Source: Actinoalloteichus hoggarensis (lineage in GTDB: Bacteria; Actinomycetota; Actinomycetes; Mycobacteriales; Pseudonocardiaceae). Taken from it: a stretch of 64,000 nt of DNA. Positions 43,198 through 52,962 of this stretch are shown one piece after another. Both the position numbers and the translations under genes were made by a program. Numbering within the stretch: position 1 is the first letter of the stretch; the number at the start of each line of letters is the position of its first letter. The stretch covers positions 2,790,001 to 2,854,000 of the forward strand of contig NZ_CP022521.1 in NCBI RefSeq assembly GCF_002234535.1. Reading direction: 5' to 3'. Under the pieces are notes generated by a model. The model was not told the origin of the DNA. It saw only the letters and a program-made list of their open reading frames with translations, and did no database searches.

Positions 43198-44724
43198 GTG
43201 ACCGATCAGGACGCCTCCACCCGATCAAGGCGTCGCCTCGCCGGTCGCTATGTCCTCATGGAGGAGATCGGGCGCGGCGGCATGGGAGTGGTCTGGCGCG
43301 CCGAGGACACCGTGATAGGCAGGAACGTCGCCGTCAAGGAGTTACGTCCCCCGGAGGGGGTGCCTCAGCAGGAACGCGGCGTCCTGGAGGAACGGGTGCT
43401 TCGCGAGGCCCGCTCGGCGGGCAGGCTCAACGATCCGTCGATCGTGACCGTCTTCGACGTGGTGTCGGAGAACGCCGCCACCTACATCGTCATGGAACTG
43501 GTCGAGGCTCCGACGCTGGCCGACGTGGTGCAGGTCAACGGCCCCCTGCCCGCCGCACAGGTGATCGAACTCGGACGTCGGCTGTTGCACGCCCTCCAGA
43601 CCGCCCATGCCGCGGGCATCGTGCATCGCGATGTGAAGCCCGGCAACATCATGGTGCTGCCCGACGGCAGAGCGAAGCTCACCGACTTCGGCATCGCACA
43701 GGCCGCGGACGATCCGCGTCTGACGACGACCGGACTGCTGGTGGGCTCGGCGACCTACATGGCCCCCGAACGGATCAGCGAGAACGCCGCCACCGCGGCC
43801 TCCGACCTGTGGGCGTTGGGCGCCACGCTCTTCCACGCGGTCGAGGGCCGTGCCCCGTTCGACCGGCCCACCACGGCGGCCACCCTGCACGCGATCCTGA
43901 ACGACGTGCCCTACCTGACCCGTTGTCAGGGGCCGCTGGCCTCGGTGATCATGGGACTGCTGATCACCCGGCCGCATGCCCGTCTCACCGCCGAACAGGC
44001 CGCGGGACTGCTCGACGCCACCGCCGCACGTCCGGAACTGTCCGGCCCACTCGGCACGGCGGGCACCCAGCAGGTCACCAGCCCGATGGGTCCGCCGCCG
44101 GGCCACTACGGCGCCGCGGGCGGCGGCTACGCGATGCCCGGCGCGCGGATCGAGAAGAACCGACGTCGATGGCCCGCCGTGGTCGGCGCGCTGGTCGTCG
44201 TGATGCTCGCGAGCTTCGGCGGCGGCTACCTGACTCGCCTGGTCGGCTCGGCGGACGACGTGCAGGACGTCCCGGCGCATCTCGGCGGCGCCGTCGCCTA
44301 CGGTTCGGGCGGCGAGCTGACCGGCTTCTCCCTCGGGGCCGGGGAATGCGCCAGCGGTGCGCTGTCGGGGCGGGGGTTCACTCGGGAGTCGGCCGTGCCC
44401 TGCGAGGAGGACCACGACTTCGAGGTCTTCCGCCGTAACCGGCCGTTCGACCTCGACACCGGGGCGGCCTATCCGGGGCGCGAGGAGCTGACCCGGTACG
44501 CGGCGGGCCTCTGCGAGCTGTACTTCACCTCGGACCGGATCGATCTCCCGGCCGACGAGTCGGACAACCTCGCCTTCACGGTGATCGTGCCCACCGAATC
44601 GGAATGGACGACCGATTCCGAGAACACCACCGGTCTGAACGACGAGAATCTGAGCTACTGCGTTCTGCACCGGACCGACGGCGCCACCATCACGGGCTCG
44701 ATGCTCTCCTCGCCGGAGGACTGA
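43198..44724 (+). CDS. Membrane Ser/Thr protein kinase with septum-formation-like ectodomain
   Basis: This 508-residue Hanks-type kinase has an N-terminal catalytic domain (about 17-275): glycine loop IGRGGMGVVW, catalytic Lys47, HRDVKPGN at about 143-150 and DFG at 163-165. A proline/glycine-rich juxtamembrane region (about 290-320) precedes a single helix (about 325-345, PAVVGALVVVMLASFGGGYL). The extracellular part (about 350-508), with Cys residues and a HDFEVF motif, resembles septum-formation-type domains. No PASTA repeats are present. The GTG at 43198 has AAGGAG upstream. The kinase probably relays an envelope signal; its substrate is unknown. Confidence 0.93.
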   Translation: MTDQDASTRSRRRLAGRYVLMEEIGRGGMGVVWRAEDTVIGRNVAVKELRPPEGVPQQERGVLEERVLREARSAGRLNDPSIVTVFDVVSENAATYIVMELVEAPTLADVVQVNGPLPAAQVIELGRRLLHALQTAHAAGIVHRDVKPGNIMVLPDGRAKLTDFGIAQAADDPRLTTTGLLVGSATYMAPERISENAATAASDLWALGATLFHAVEGRAPFDRPTTAATLHAILNDVPYLTRCQGPLASVIMGLLITRPHARLTAEQAAGLLDATAARPELSGPLGTAGTQQVTSPMGPPPGHYGAAGGGYAMPGARIEKNRRRWPAVVGALVVVMLASFGGGYLTRLVGSADDVQDVPAHLGGAVAYGSGGELTGFSLGAGECASGALSGRGFTRESAVPCEEDHDFEVFRRNRPFDLDTGAAYPGREELTRYAAGLCELYFTSDRIDLPADESDNLAFTVIVPTESEWTTDSENTTGLNDENLSYCVLHRTDGATITGSMLSSPED

Positions 44725-44941
44725 GCCCGGACGCTGGACGCCGGACGCCGTGCGGGGGACCTCGGTCGCGTGGCGGGAGGCGCGTCCGCCGCAGGCGCCG
44801 CGGCCCGGTTCGCTGCCTCCGCGCCCGCCGGCGGAGCCGTTCGACGATGTCCGTCGCGGCGTCGACACCCGCGCCGACCCGGGGCCGCGGGGGCATGATG
44901 GGGCGCATCCGAGGAGACCACGCCCGACGAGTGGAGGAACC

Positions 44942-45160
44942 GTGACCGGCAGCGAGCCCAGTCAGCCAGCGGGAAACGAGGCCGACCTCGCCGAGCAGGA
45001 ACGCGAGGTCGCCGATCTGGACGTCGGCAGCGGCGTCGAGGAGGGCGAGGATCTGCCGCTGGACACGGCGGCGGAGCTGCCCGCCGAGGCAGCGGAGGCG
45101 GACGTCGTCGAGCAGCGCGAGGAGCTGCTCGACGACGAGGAGGCCACCGAACACGACTGA
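44942..45160 (+). CDS. Small acidic hypothetical protein
   Basis: This 72-residue protein is strongly acidic: about one third is Asp or Glu, with only a few basic residues. No domain is recognised. It is likely disordered and soluble. The GTG at 44942 follows GGAGG by five bases, which supports the start. It may be cotranscribed with the kinase gene after a 217-base gap, though this is not shown. It is convergent with the BCCT transporter. Confidence 0.6.
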   Translation: MTGSEPSQPAGNEADLAEQEREVADLDVGSGVEEGEDLPLDTAAELPAEAAEADVVEQREELLDDEEATEHD

Positions 45161-45237
45161 GGATCATCGGCACGCGGACGTCCGCCTGCCTCGTGTGCTC
45201 TCGGACCTTCCGACGTTGGTCTTCGCGGCAGGCACAC

Positions 45238-45288
45238 GCCGAGGCGCGAGTGCGGCTCCCGAGGTTCGGGCCGCACTCGCGCCTCGGC
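45238..45288. terminator. 19-bp perfect-stem terminator between acidic protein and BCCT genes
   Basis: The 19-base left arm (45238-45256) is perfectly complementary to 45270-45288. Its apex carries a second small dyad (CCCGA-GGT-TCGGG). This is the longest perfect stem I found. It serves the convergent genes ending at 45160 and 45311. Confidence 0.85.
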
Positions 45289-45310
45289 ACGTCGCCAGGA
45301 CCGGTGACGC

Positions 45311-47086
45311 CTAGTCGGTGCCGGACTTCTTCGTCGTGGTCACCGTCACGGCCTCGACCTTGGCCTTGGGCCCGCCGGCCTTCGGCGTCACGGTCTCGTC
45401 GGCGTTCTCGCCGTCCTCCTCGGGGGTGATCAGCCCGTCCTCGATGAGGGACCGCGAGACGTGGACGGTCAGCTCCTCCGCGCGACGCCTGCGCTGGATG
45501 CGCAGCGCCTCCTTGCGTTCGGCGCTGAACTCCTTCCACAACGCGACGGCCATCGCGATCATCACCACGCTGAACGGCAGCGCGATGAGGATCGCCATGG
45601 TCTGCAACGCTCCCAAGGCCTGTTCACCGCCTACGACCAGAAGGGCGATGGCGACGAGGCCTTCGGTGACACTCCAGAAGATCCGGCTCCAGGTCGGCGG
45701 TTCGGGATTGCCGCCGGAGGACAGCATGTCCACCACCAGCGAGCCGGAGTCCGACGAGGTGACGAAGAACATGATGATCAGCACGATGGTGACGATGCTG
45801 AGTATCCCGCCGAGTGGCAGGCCGTCCAGGAGAGCGAACAGCGAGCCCTCGGTGTCGACCGATCCGTCGGCGCCGATGAGGCCGCCGCCCTGGTTGAGCT
45901 CGCGGTACAGGGCGGTGCCGCCGAGGACGGTGAACCAGAGGAACGTGAAGACCGTGGGCACCAGCAGCACGCCCGCCACGAACTCCCGCACCGTGCGGCC
46001 GCGCGAGATCCTGGCGATGAACACGCCGACGAACGGCGCCCAGGAGATCCACCAGCCCCAGTAGAAGATGGTCCAGCCTGCCTGCCAGGCCTGGCCCTCC
46101 ATGCCCTGCATCGCGGTCACGTCGAAGCTCAGGCTGACGAAGTTCTGGAGATAGCTGCCGGTCGCCTGGATGAACTCACGCAGCAGGAAGAGCGTCGGCC
46201 CGAAGGCCAGCACGTACAGCAGCAGGGATCCCGCGATGCCGACGTTGATGTTGGACAGCCACTTGATGCCCTTCTTCACGCCGGAGACCACCGAGAGGCT
46301 CGCCAACGCGGTGATCCCGATGATCAGCAGGATCTGAGTGGTCGTACCGGGATCGTCGACCAGATCGATGTATTCCAGGCCGGCGGCGACCTGCAGCACA
46401 CCGAATCCGAGCGACGTCGCGACGCCGAAGAGCGTGCCGACGATGGCGATGACGTCGACCGCGTCGCCGATCTTGCCCTTGACCCGGTCGCCCAGCAGCG
46501 GTTCGAGCGCCCAGCGGATCGACACGGGACGGCCGCGGCGATGAACGGCGTAGGCGATGGCCAGACCGACGATCACGTAGATCGCCCACGGCTGGAGACC
46601 CCAGTGCAGGAAGGTCTGCACCAGCGCGCCCTCGGCGAGCTGGGTGGGGTCCGTGTTCGGGTCCGTCCCCGGCTTGGGGCTGGCGAAGTGGCCCAGCGGC
46701 TCGGCGACGCCGAAGAACACCAGTCCGATGCCCATGCCCGCGGCGAAGAGCATCCCGAGCCAGGGGAGGAAGCGGAACTCGGGCTTCTCGTCGTCCTTGC
46801 CGAGCTTGATGTCGCCGAAGTGGCTGACGCCGACCCAGATGGAGAAGACGACGAAGGCGGCGACCAGCAGGACGTAGTACCAGCCGAAGACGCCGATCAC
46901 GTTCTCCTGGATCGCGCCGAGCACGCCCTGCGCGGTTCCGGGGAAGAGCATGGCGAACAGCACGAAGACCAGGATGATCCCGGCGGCGGGCCAGAAGACT
47001 CTGGGCGCCATCGAACTCTTCTTCTTGGGGACCTTGGTCGTGTCGTCGACGGCTGCGGGTGGTGATTTCGGTGCTGACGCGGGCAC
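45311..47086 (-). CDS. BCCT family betaine/carnitine/choline transporter
   Basis: This protein of about 591 residues is a BCCT transporter with 12 helices. The start has a charged N-terminal tail with KVPKKKSS. The family hallmarks are a first helix VFWPAAGIILVFVLFAML, AAGMGIGLVFFGVAEPL, HWGLQPWAIYVIVGLAIAY and the Trp-rich aromatic box WTIFYWGWWISWAPFVGVFI, where compatible solutes bind. A long charged cytoplasmic C-tail (about 530-591) probably senses osmotic conditions, as in BetP. The GTG at 47086 follows GGGAGG by ten bases and beats an in-frame TTG at 47110. It probably imports compatible solutes during osmotic stress with sodium. Confidence 0.93.
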   Translation of the reverse strand: MPASAPKSPPAAVDDTTKVPKKKSSMAPRVFWPAAGIILVFVLFAMLFPGTAQGVLGAIQENVIGVFGWYYVLLVAAFVVFSIWVGVSHFGDIKLGKDDEKPEFRFLPWLGMLFAAGMGIGLVFFGVAEPLGHFASPKPGTDPNTDPTQLAEGALVQTFLHWGLQPWAIYVIVGLAIAYAVHRRGRPVSIRWALEPLLGDRVKGKIGDAVDVIAIVGTLFGVATSLGFGVLQVAAGLEYIDLVDDPGTTTQILLIIGITALASLSVVSGVKKGIKWLSNINVGIAGSLLLYVLAFGPTLFLLREFIQATGSYLQNFVSLSFDVTAMQGMEGQAWQAGWTIFYWGWWISWAPFVGVFIARISRGRTVREFVAGVLLVPTVFTFLWFTVLGGTALYRELNQGGGLIGADGSVDTEGSLFALLDGLPLGGILSIVTIVLIIMFFVTSSDSGSLVVDMLSSGGNPEPPTWSRIFWSVTEGLVAIALLVVGGEQALGALQTMAILIALPFSVVMIAMAVALWKEFSAERKEALRIQRRRRAEELTVHVSRSLIEDGLITPEEDGENADETVTPKAGGPKAKVEAVTVTTTKKSGTD

Positions 47087-48342
47087 GAGTCGTGCGCCTC
47101 CCAGATTCAATAGTTCGGACGGTTGACGGCAAACTGCCTAACGCAGCGTAGTGGCTGCCCCCAGCAGGTCTGAAGTCGGTGTGAAGGACCGGCGACGATC
47201 ATCCCTGACTTCGGCGTCCGGCAGGTGGCGAATCGGAGAAGATCTGCCGGTGTGCCACCGGCCTGCGCAGGCTGTCTCACCCGCTGGGGCAGCCGCCGGA
47301 AATTCGCCATTGAAACGGTATATGGCCAGCTAGACGGCTTGTTGATTAGTCGGATCAGATCGTTTGATCATCGGAGTCTGCGAATCCACGGCGCACCGGG
47401 ACCGGTCACGGATCGTTTTCCGATCGCAATACGACGGCGATCAGAGTTCGTCGTCGACTTGCCGCCCGCGGCGCCGGAACCCGGCCTGTCGCGGATGCGC
47501 GCTCGCGGCGACGGCACTTGAACGGTCGAGCGTTCCCACGGTTGGTCACTTTCCGTGTTCAGATCGATTCGGCCCCGCTGGTCGCGGTCGTCGGCGTGCT
47601 CGGGCCTCACGTGGTACTCGCTCCTTCGCCGGGCCCGCGGGTCGTCCTGGCTCGCCTCGGTGCCGTCGTGTGAGCGGTGACACGGGCGGACCGGTGTCCT
47701 CCGCCGGGGTGATCGCCATGAGCACGCCTGGCCCGGGGAGGCTTGAGCGGACCGGGTCTGAGCGAATGGTCCGATCGGGCCGGGCTCGAGCGACTGGTTC
47801 TAAACGAAGGAGCCCCTGATCCGGGTTCGCCGGCTCGGCTTGACCGGCATCCGCCGAGAGTCGCCGTCTGAGCGGAGTGCGACCCTCACGGGGACTCGAC
47901 GGTCGCGGCCGGTGCTCGGCACTCGGCACGCAGGGCGTGACAGGCCGGGGAGCCCGTGGCATGCGGACCGGCCGACGTGCCCGTCGTCGACCTCTGTGCT
48001 CGGCTCCTGACGTCTGCCGAGGCCGCCGGTGGACCACTCGATCGATATCTTGCGCATGTCGAACGTGTGTTCGATTATCGAGTCATGATCTTTCACCGCG
48101 TTCTCAGGGCGCTTCTCGCACTGATCACCGACCGACCGCAGCGGCGAGCGCCCGCGGCGCCGGCCACCCCGGCCCCGTTCCGACTGTCGGGCCGTTCTTC
48201 GGGGCGGGCGTGTCGCCGCCCGTCCGGCAGCGGTCGTGTCGGCCGACGGGCTCGCCGCGCGTTCCCATCGGTTCCCTCCGGGCCATGGGGCGGGGTGTCG
48301 CCTGCCGCCGTGCGAGCGCGGGCGTCGCCCGTTCGACAGGGC
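47087..48342. other. Gene-poor region, 1256 bp, with an SOS box
   Basis: No gene with a plausible product is seen in either direction. The segment from about 47270 to 47440 is clearly less GC-rich than the flanks. It also contains the perfect LexA-type site at 48059-48074. Near 47750-47805 there are several variants of a short GAGCGGACCGGGT-like unit. This is the largest silent stretch in the window. Confidence 0.5.
48059..48074. promoter_or_regulatory. LexA (SOS) box
   Basis: TCGAACGTGTGTTCGA is a perfect match to the actinobacterial SOS consensus TCGAAC-N4-GTTCGA. It lies in a gene-poor gap. Neither the BCCT gene nor ligD-Pol begins next to it. The nearest ATG on the plus strand is at 48085, but that frame shows no recognisable protein; on the minus strand an ATG at 48057 abuts the box and opens an unrecognised short frame. 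Confidence 0.7.
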
Positions 48343-49257
48343 TCAACTCAGTCGGGCGTGGAGCTCGGCGGCGGAGACCGCGTGCCGTTCCAGGTCCGAC
48401 CAGGGGTCTCCCTTGGACGCCAGCCGACGCGGCACGTTGTCGACGTGATAGGCGTCGGGTCGGACCCTGGCCAGTTCATGCGGCTCGATCGGCGTCGCCA
48501 CGGGCGCACCCGGTCTGGCCCGCGTCGAGTACGGTGCGATCACCGTCTGCGCGTGGCCGTTGCGGTTCACGTCGAGCAGCACCCGGCCGTTCCGCCGGTC
48601 CCGCCGCTGCTCGACGGTGAAGCGTCGGTCCTCCTCGGCCAGGCGAGCCGCCATCTCGCGGGCGGCGGCCAGCACCTCGTCCACCGGGCAGTCCGGCACG
48701 AGCGGGGCCATCACGTGGAACCCCTTGCCGCCGGTGGTCTGCACGTACGGCGTCAGGCCGGTCTCCTCGAACCGCTCGCTCACGCGCCGGACCAGCGGCC
48801 TGAGCTCCTTCGGATCGTGACCGGGCGGCGGGTCGAGATCCACCACGAACCGGTCCGGGTGGTCCGGCCGATCGGCGGGGCACAGCCGGATGTGCAGCTC
48901 CAGGCTGGCGAGGTTGGCCAGGTACACCAGCGTCGACTCGTCCTCACAGACGACGTGGCGGACCGAGCCCGCCCGGTGCCGATGAGGGACCGACACGGTG
49001 TGCACCCAGGAGGGCAGCCGTCCGCCCGAGTCCTTCTGGAAGAAGCCCGGCGACTCGATGCCCTCGGGATAGCGGCGCAGCGTCAGCAGCCTGTTACGCA
49101 GATGGGGCAGCGCCGTGGCGGCGACGGCACGGTAGTAGTCGACGATCTCGCCCTTGGTGATCTCGGCACGCTCGTCCGTCGCCGGGTAGAGGACCTTCGT
49201 CGGATTCGACAGCGTCAGCGTCCTGCCGTCGATCTCGACACGCTCTCGGCGGGTCAT
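48343..49257 (-). CDS. LigD polymerase/primase domain (stand-alone)
   Basis: This 304-residue protein is the NHEJ polymerase domain of LigD as a separate gene. It shows the LigD-Pol start (LSNPTKVLYP, then EIVDYYRAVA), LRRYPEGIESPGFFQKD, the catalytic Asp pair in VVDLDPPPG (Asp140 and Asp142) and the conserved GGKGFHVMAPL segment. In LigD this domain fills gaps and adds ribonucleotides at breaks. There is no ligase domain on the protein or in this window. The ATG at 49257 is preceded by GGAGGAGC. It is the second gene of an operon with the phosphoesterase gene (108-base gap). Confidence 0.93.
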   Translation of the reverse strand: MTRRERVEIDGRTLTLSNPTKVLYPATDERAEITKGEIVDYYRAVAATALPHLRNRLLTLRRYPEGIESPGFFQKDSGGRLPSWVHTVSVPHRHRAGSVRHVVCEDESTLVYLANLASLELHIRLCPADRPDHPDRFVVDLDPPPGHDPKELRPLVRRVSERFEETGLTPYVQTTGGKGFHVMAPLVPDCPVDEVLAAAREMAARLAEEDRRFTVEQRRDRRNGRVLLDVNRNGHAQTVIAPYSTRARPGAPVATPIEPHELARVRPDAYHVDNVPRRLASKGDPWSDLERHAVSAAELHARLS

Positions 49258-49365
49258 GTCGCTGCTCCTCCGCGGTCGCTGGCCGGAACGGGGCTTGTCA
49301 TCGCGGGCCCGGATGCTGCCCGCGACGTCAGGGACGGTCCGGCGGTCCGCCCACCGCCCGGTCGA

Positions 49366-49956
49366 TCAGGAGCCTTCGGCGAGATCGTGATTCGTGCGGC
49401 CGGTCAAGACCGATTCGAGGCTGTTCTCGGCGAGATGTGCCTGACGGTCCACGCCTTCGCCGCGTGCCTTCACGAGCAGCCACGATTCCTGCCGTCCGGC
49501 GGCGGGAGTCCTGGTGAGCGCGAACGGACCCGTGAGCCTGCGGCCGTGCAGCCAGAAGGTCAGATGACCCCTGTCCAGTGCGTCCTCGACGCTCACCGGC
49601 TGTTTTCGCCGATCGTGGGAGTGGTTGTCGTAGGTTCCGGTGTCCCACACCACGACGGTTCCCGCGCCGTACTGGCCCCGTGGAATCACGCCCTCGAAGC
49701 CCGCGTAGTCCATCGGATGGTCCTCGGTGCGCACGGCCAGCCGTTTCTCTCCGGGGTCGAGGGACGGCCCGCGCGGCACCGCCCAGGAGACGAGGACGCC
49801 GTCGATCTCCAATCGCAGATCGAAGTGCAGTCGACGGGCGTCGTGGCGTTGGATCACGAAGATCGGACGCTCTCCGGGTTCGCCGCCGCTCGGCTCGCCG
49901 GAGACCGAAGTGTCACGCCTGCCCGTGTAGGCCTTCAGCCGCTCGTCGTGGGACAT
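49366..49956 (-). CDS. LigD 3'-phosphoesterase domain (stand-alone)
   Basis: This 196-residue protein is the LigD phosphoesterase domain. It shows the motifs FVIQRHDARRLHFDLRLEID, SWAVPRGPS, HPMDYAGFEGVIP and the YGAGTVVVWD segment with its His/Arg-rich active site. This domain trims 3' ends at breaks, removing ribonucleotides and phosphates. The start at 49956 is chosen over 49977 because GGAG precedes it by seven bases. Together with the polymerase gene downstream it supplies two of the three activities of a LigD; the Ku and ligase genes must be elsewhere. Confidence 0.9.
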   Translation of the reverse strand: MSHDERLKAYTGRRDTSVSGEPSGGEPGERPIFVIQRHDARRLHFDLRLEIDGVLVSWAVPRGPSLDPGEKRLAVRTEDHPMDYAGFEGVIPRGQYGAGTVVVWDTGTYDNHSHDRRKQPVSVEDALDRGHLTFWLHGRRLTGPFALTRTPAAGRQESWLLVKARGEGVDRQAHLAENSLESVLTGRTNHDLAEGS

Positions 49957-50268
49957 GTCCGTACTCCGTTCCCTCATGTCTCAGGGCCTCGTCCGTACCG
50001 CCGCCCGTGTTCCTCCTCGGCTCGTGTGGTGTCCTGCCGCGTCGGCGTCCCGCCCGGTCAGGTCTCCGGCCCCGGCGTCACCTGGCGGGCTCCTCTCTGT
50101 CGAGACCGTCTCCGCTGGAGCCCCCGTCGGCTCGTCTCGCGCGCGATGACGCGCATCGCTGCCGGCCCTGTCCCGCCCGTCGAGGCGTCGCAGGAACCCG
50201 TCGAGGGTGCTCGTCCGTCGGCCAGGGCATCGAGCGGAGGGAATGATCACCTGTTCGCCGGGAACACA

Positions 50269-50685
50269 TCATGGGATGGACAGAGCCTCGATCAGCAGCG
50301 CGACATCGCCGTCAGGCATCGCCTCTCCCGCTGCGGCGAGCGAGACGACACCGATCAGCCGGGAGCCGTCCAACACCGGCAGCCGGCGAAGCCGGTGATC
50401 GATCATGATGTTGATCAGCCCCTCGGCCGAGTCGTCGGGCAGGATGCTGACGGGCTTGTCGCCGTCCAGCTCGCCGATGGTCGTCCGTTCCCGGCCGAGA
50501 CCGCCTGCGAGCACCTGTCGCATGATGTCTCGCTGGCCGAGCATGGCGACGAGACCGCCGTCGGAGTCGCAGACCGGCATCGACTCCACGTCGAGCTCCT
50601 GAATACGGCTCACGGCCGAGTGGAGCGTCTCCTCGACGCGGAGGAACGCCGGGTCAGGGGTCATGATGTGTCGAGCGGCAGTCAT
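50269..50685 (-). CDS. CBS domain protein
   Basis: This 138-residue protein is a tandem pair of CBS motifs (about 5-65 and 72-135), a Bateman module. It starts MTAARHIMTPDPAFLRVEET, and DIMRQVL and a second MIDHRLRRLPVLDGSRLIGVV follow. Bateman modules bind adenosyl nucleotides such as AMP or ATP. Stand-alone forms are common in actinomycete stress regulons. The start at 50685 follows GGAGG-AGACCTCG. A possible GTTT-N17-GGTAGT promoter lies about 40-70 bases upstream. Confidence 0.88.
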   Translation of the reverse strand: MTAARHIMTPDPAFLRVEETLHSAVSRIQELDVESMPVCDSDGGLVAMLGQRDIMRQVLAGGLGRERTTIGELDGDKPVSILPDDSAEGLINIMIDHRLRRLPVLDGSRLIGVVSLAAAGEAMPDGDVALLIEALSIP

Positions 50686-50787
50686 CGAGGTCTCCTCCAT
50701 CCTGCCCGAGGTCGGTCGGGCCGGTGGTAGGCGTACTACCTCGATCCAGCTACCGCCAAACCCCGCAGCCCGTCGACCAGCGACGAT

Positions 50788-52962
50788 TCATGCCGGGAGC
50801 CCCGTGGTGTTCCGCGTCCACACTCGGTGCCCCGCCACGGAGTCCGCGAAGGAGGTGAGGAAGCGCGTAGGCGTCTGGTCATGCGTGGTCCCGCTGGTGA
50901 GGACGCCCTGGTCCGACACCAGGTCCTCGCCTGGTTGGGCGAGGCGGAAGCCGGTCAGGTTCGCCGTCTGCAGCAGTTGCACCCCCGCGCCGAGGGCGCC
51001 CACCGTCTTGGCGTGTCGGACGGCCTCCGCGACGAAGTGCACCGCGCCGCCGTCCGCGCGCAGCGTGTCGACCGACTCCGCTCCGTCGGCGACCAGCACG
51101 GCGTCGTAGAGCACGGACGCCATCGTGGGCAACGCGCGATCCGCCGTCACCACCGGGCCGTCCTCGTGGCCCTCGTCGTTCTCCTCGGCACGCAGCGGGC
51201 CCTCCTGAGGCGCGACGACCTCGACGATCATCCCCATCTCGGTCAGTGCGGAGCGTAGCGAGCGCAGCAGTCCGCCACGCACGCCGTCGGCCGCCAGGAC
51301 GGCGACGGTGCGGGTTCGGACGGTGTCGTGGACGGTGTTCTCCTGGCTGAGTGCCGGAGAGGCGTCGGTGTGCGTCCTGGGCGGCGGACCCGTCGGCGTC
51401 GCTATGCCGATGCCCGGGGCGACTCGCTCGGCCAGTTCTCGGGAGATCCGGTCCAGGTGTTCGACGACGCGCTCGCGCACCTGCCGATCGGTGCACTTGC
51501 CCAGTTCGAAGCGGAAGGCGGCGACGATGTGCTCGCGTTCCCAGCCGGACATGCTGTTCCAGAAGAGGGTCGCCTGGCTGTGGTGATCGGCGAAGCTCCC
51601 GCTGCGGGTCCGGATCTTGTGCCCCTCGACCTTCTCCTGCAGGTGACGAAAGCCGCCTTCGGCGTTGCTGGACACCATGGGGTACCCGGCGTCGAGGCTG
51701 TTCTTGTGGTAAGGGGCGCGGCCGAGGTGGATGCGCTGTTGTCCGTATCCGTCGCGCAGGTTGTCGTGCACGGGGGTGATCGGCCGGTTGACGGGGAGCT
51801 GGCTGAAGTTCGGCCCGCCGAGCCGGATCAGCTGGGTGTCCAGGTAGGAGAAGTTGCGAGCCTGCAGCAGTGGGTCGTTGGTGAAGTCGATTCCGGGGAC
51901 GAGATTCGCGGTGTGGAAGGCTATCTGCTCGGTCTCGGCGAAGAAGTCGTCCGGGTTGCGATCGAGGACCAGCCTGCCCACGGGCAGCACGGGGACGATC
52001 TCCTCCGGGATCAGCTTCGTCGCGTCCAGCAGGTCGAAGTCGAAGGAGAACTCGTCGGACTCCGGTACCAGCTGGACGCCGAGTTCCCATTCCGGGTGAT
52101 CACCCGCCTCGATGGCGTTCCAGAGGTCCCGGCGGTGAAAGTCCGGATCATTGCCTGCGACGCGCTGATACTCCTCCCAGATCATCGAGTGCGTGCCCAG
52201 CTTCGGCGTCCAGTGGAACTTGACGAAGGTGCCGACTCCCGCGGCGTCGACGAGCCGGAAGGTGTGGACGCCGAAGCCCTGCATCATCCGGTAGCTGCGT
52301 GGGAGCGATCGATCCGACATCAGCCACATCACGACGTGCAGCGACTCGGGGTGCAGGCCCACGAAGTCCCAGAAGGTGTCGTGGGCGGACTGGGCCTGCG
52401 GAATCTCGTTGTGCGGCTCCGGCTTCACGGCGTGGACGAAGTCGGGGAACTTGATGCCGTCCTGGATGAAGAACACCGGCATGTTGTTGCCGACCAGGTC
52501 GTAGTTGCCCTGCCTGGTGTAGAAGCGGGTGGCGAAGCCTCGGACGTCGCGCACCGTGTCGGCGGAGCCTCGGGAGCCCGCGACGGTGGAGAACCGGACG
52601 AAGACCGGGGTGCGGATGGAGGGGTCGCGCAGGAACTCGGCGACAGTGTGGTCGGCCAGCGAGTCGTCGTACGGTTGGAAGTACCCGTAGGCGCCCGCGC
52701 CGCGGGCGTGTACCACCCGTTCTGGGATGCGCTCGTGGTCGAAGTGGGTGATCTTCTCCCTGGCGTGGAAGTCCTCGAGCAGGGTCGGTCCGCGTTCGCC
52801 GACGGTCAGGGAGTCGTCGGTGTGCTCGACTCGGACGCCCTGGCTCGTGGTCAGCCTCGCGCCGGCGGGGTCCACCCGTGCCGAGGCGAGATCCGCGTCC
52901 TTCTCGTCGCCTCCTCTGGCGGGATCGACGGGGTGCTCTTCCGGCTCCGGCGAGACCGCCAT
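50788..52962 (-). CDS. katE: Large-subunit catalase HPII (KatE type)
   Basis: This 724-residue protein is a clade 2 large catalase. The catalytic His85 lies in [15 protein letters not shown], the catalytic Asn (159/160) in [13 protein letters not shown], and the proximal Tyr373 in [16 protein letters not shown], where the heme binds. Residues from about 540 to 724 form the DJ-1/PfpI-like domain unique to the large catalases. It decomposes hydrogen peroxide in the cytosol. The ATG at 52962 follows AGGAGG by seven bases. A GTTA-N15-GGGTAT promoter just upstream implies general-stress sigma control. LigD, CBS and catalase genes lie on the same strand. Confidence 0.96.
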   Translation of the reverse strand: MAVSPEPEEHPVDPARGGDEKDADLASARVDPAGARLTTSQGVRVEHTDDSLTVGERGPTLLEDFHAREKITHFDHERIPERVVHARGAGAYGYFQPYDDSLADHTVAEFLRDPSIRTPVFVRFSTVAGSRGSADTVRDVRGFATRFYTRQGNYDLVGNNMPVFFIQDGIKFPDFVHAVKPEPHNEIPQAQSAHDTFWDFVGLHPESLHVVMWLMSDRSLPRSYRMMQGFGVHTFRLVDAAGVGTFVKFHWTPKLGTHSMIWEEYQRVAGNDPDFHRRDLWNAIEAGDHPEWELGVQLVPESDEFSFDFDLLDATKLIPEEIVPVLPVGRLVLDRNPDDFFAETEQIAFHTANLVPGIDFTNDPLLQARNFSYLDTQLIRLGGPNFSQLPVNRPITPVHDNLRDGYGQQRIHLGRAPYHKNSLDAGYPMVSSNAEGGFRHLQEKVEGHKIRTRSGSFADHHSQATLFWNSMSGWEREHIVAAFRFELGKCTDRQVRERVVEHLDRISRELAERVAPGIGIATPTGPPPRTHTDASPALSQENTVHDTVRTRTVAVLAADGVRGGLLRSLRSALTEMGMIVEVVAPQEGPLRAEENDEGHEDGPVVTADRALPTMASVLYDAVLVADGAESVDTLRADGGAVHFVAEAVRHAKTVGALGAGVQLLQTANLTGFRLAQPGEDLVSDQGVLTSGTTHDQTPTRFLTSFADSVAGHRVWTRNTTGLPA

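Noticed and set aside
47956-50730. Very long open frame on the plus strand across the LigD genes and CBS gene
   Set aside because: The frame is the antisense shadow of GC-rich minus-strand genes. It has no domain and its amino acids are His/Arg/Gly-rich.
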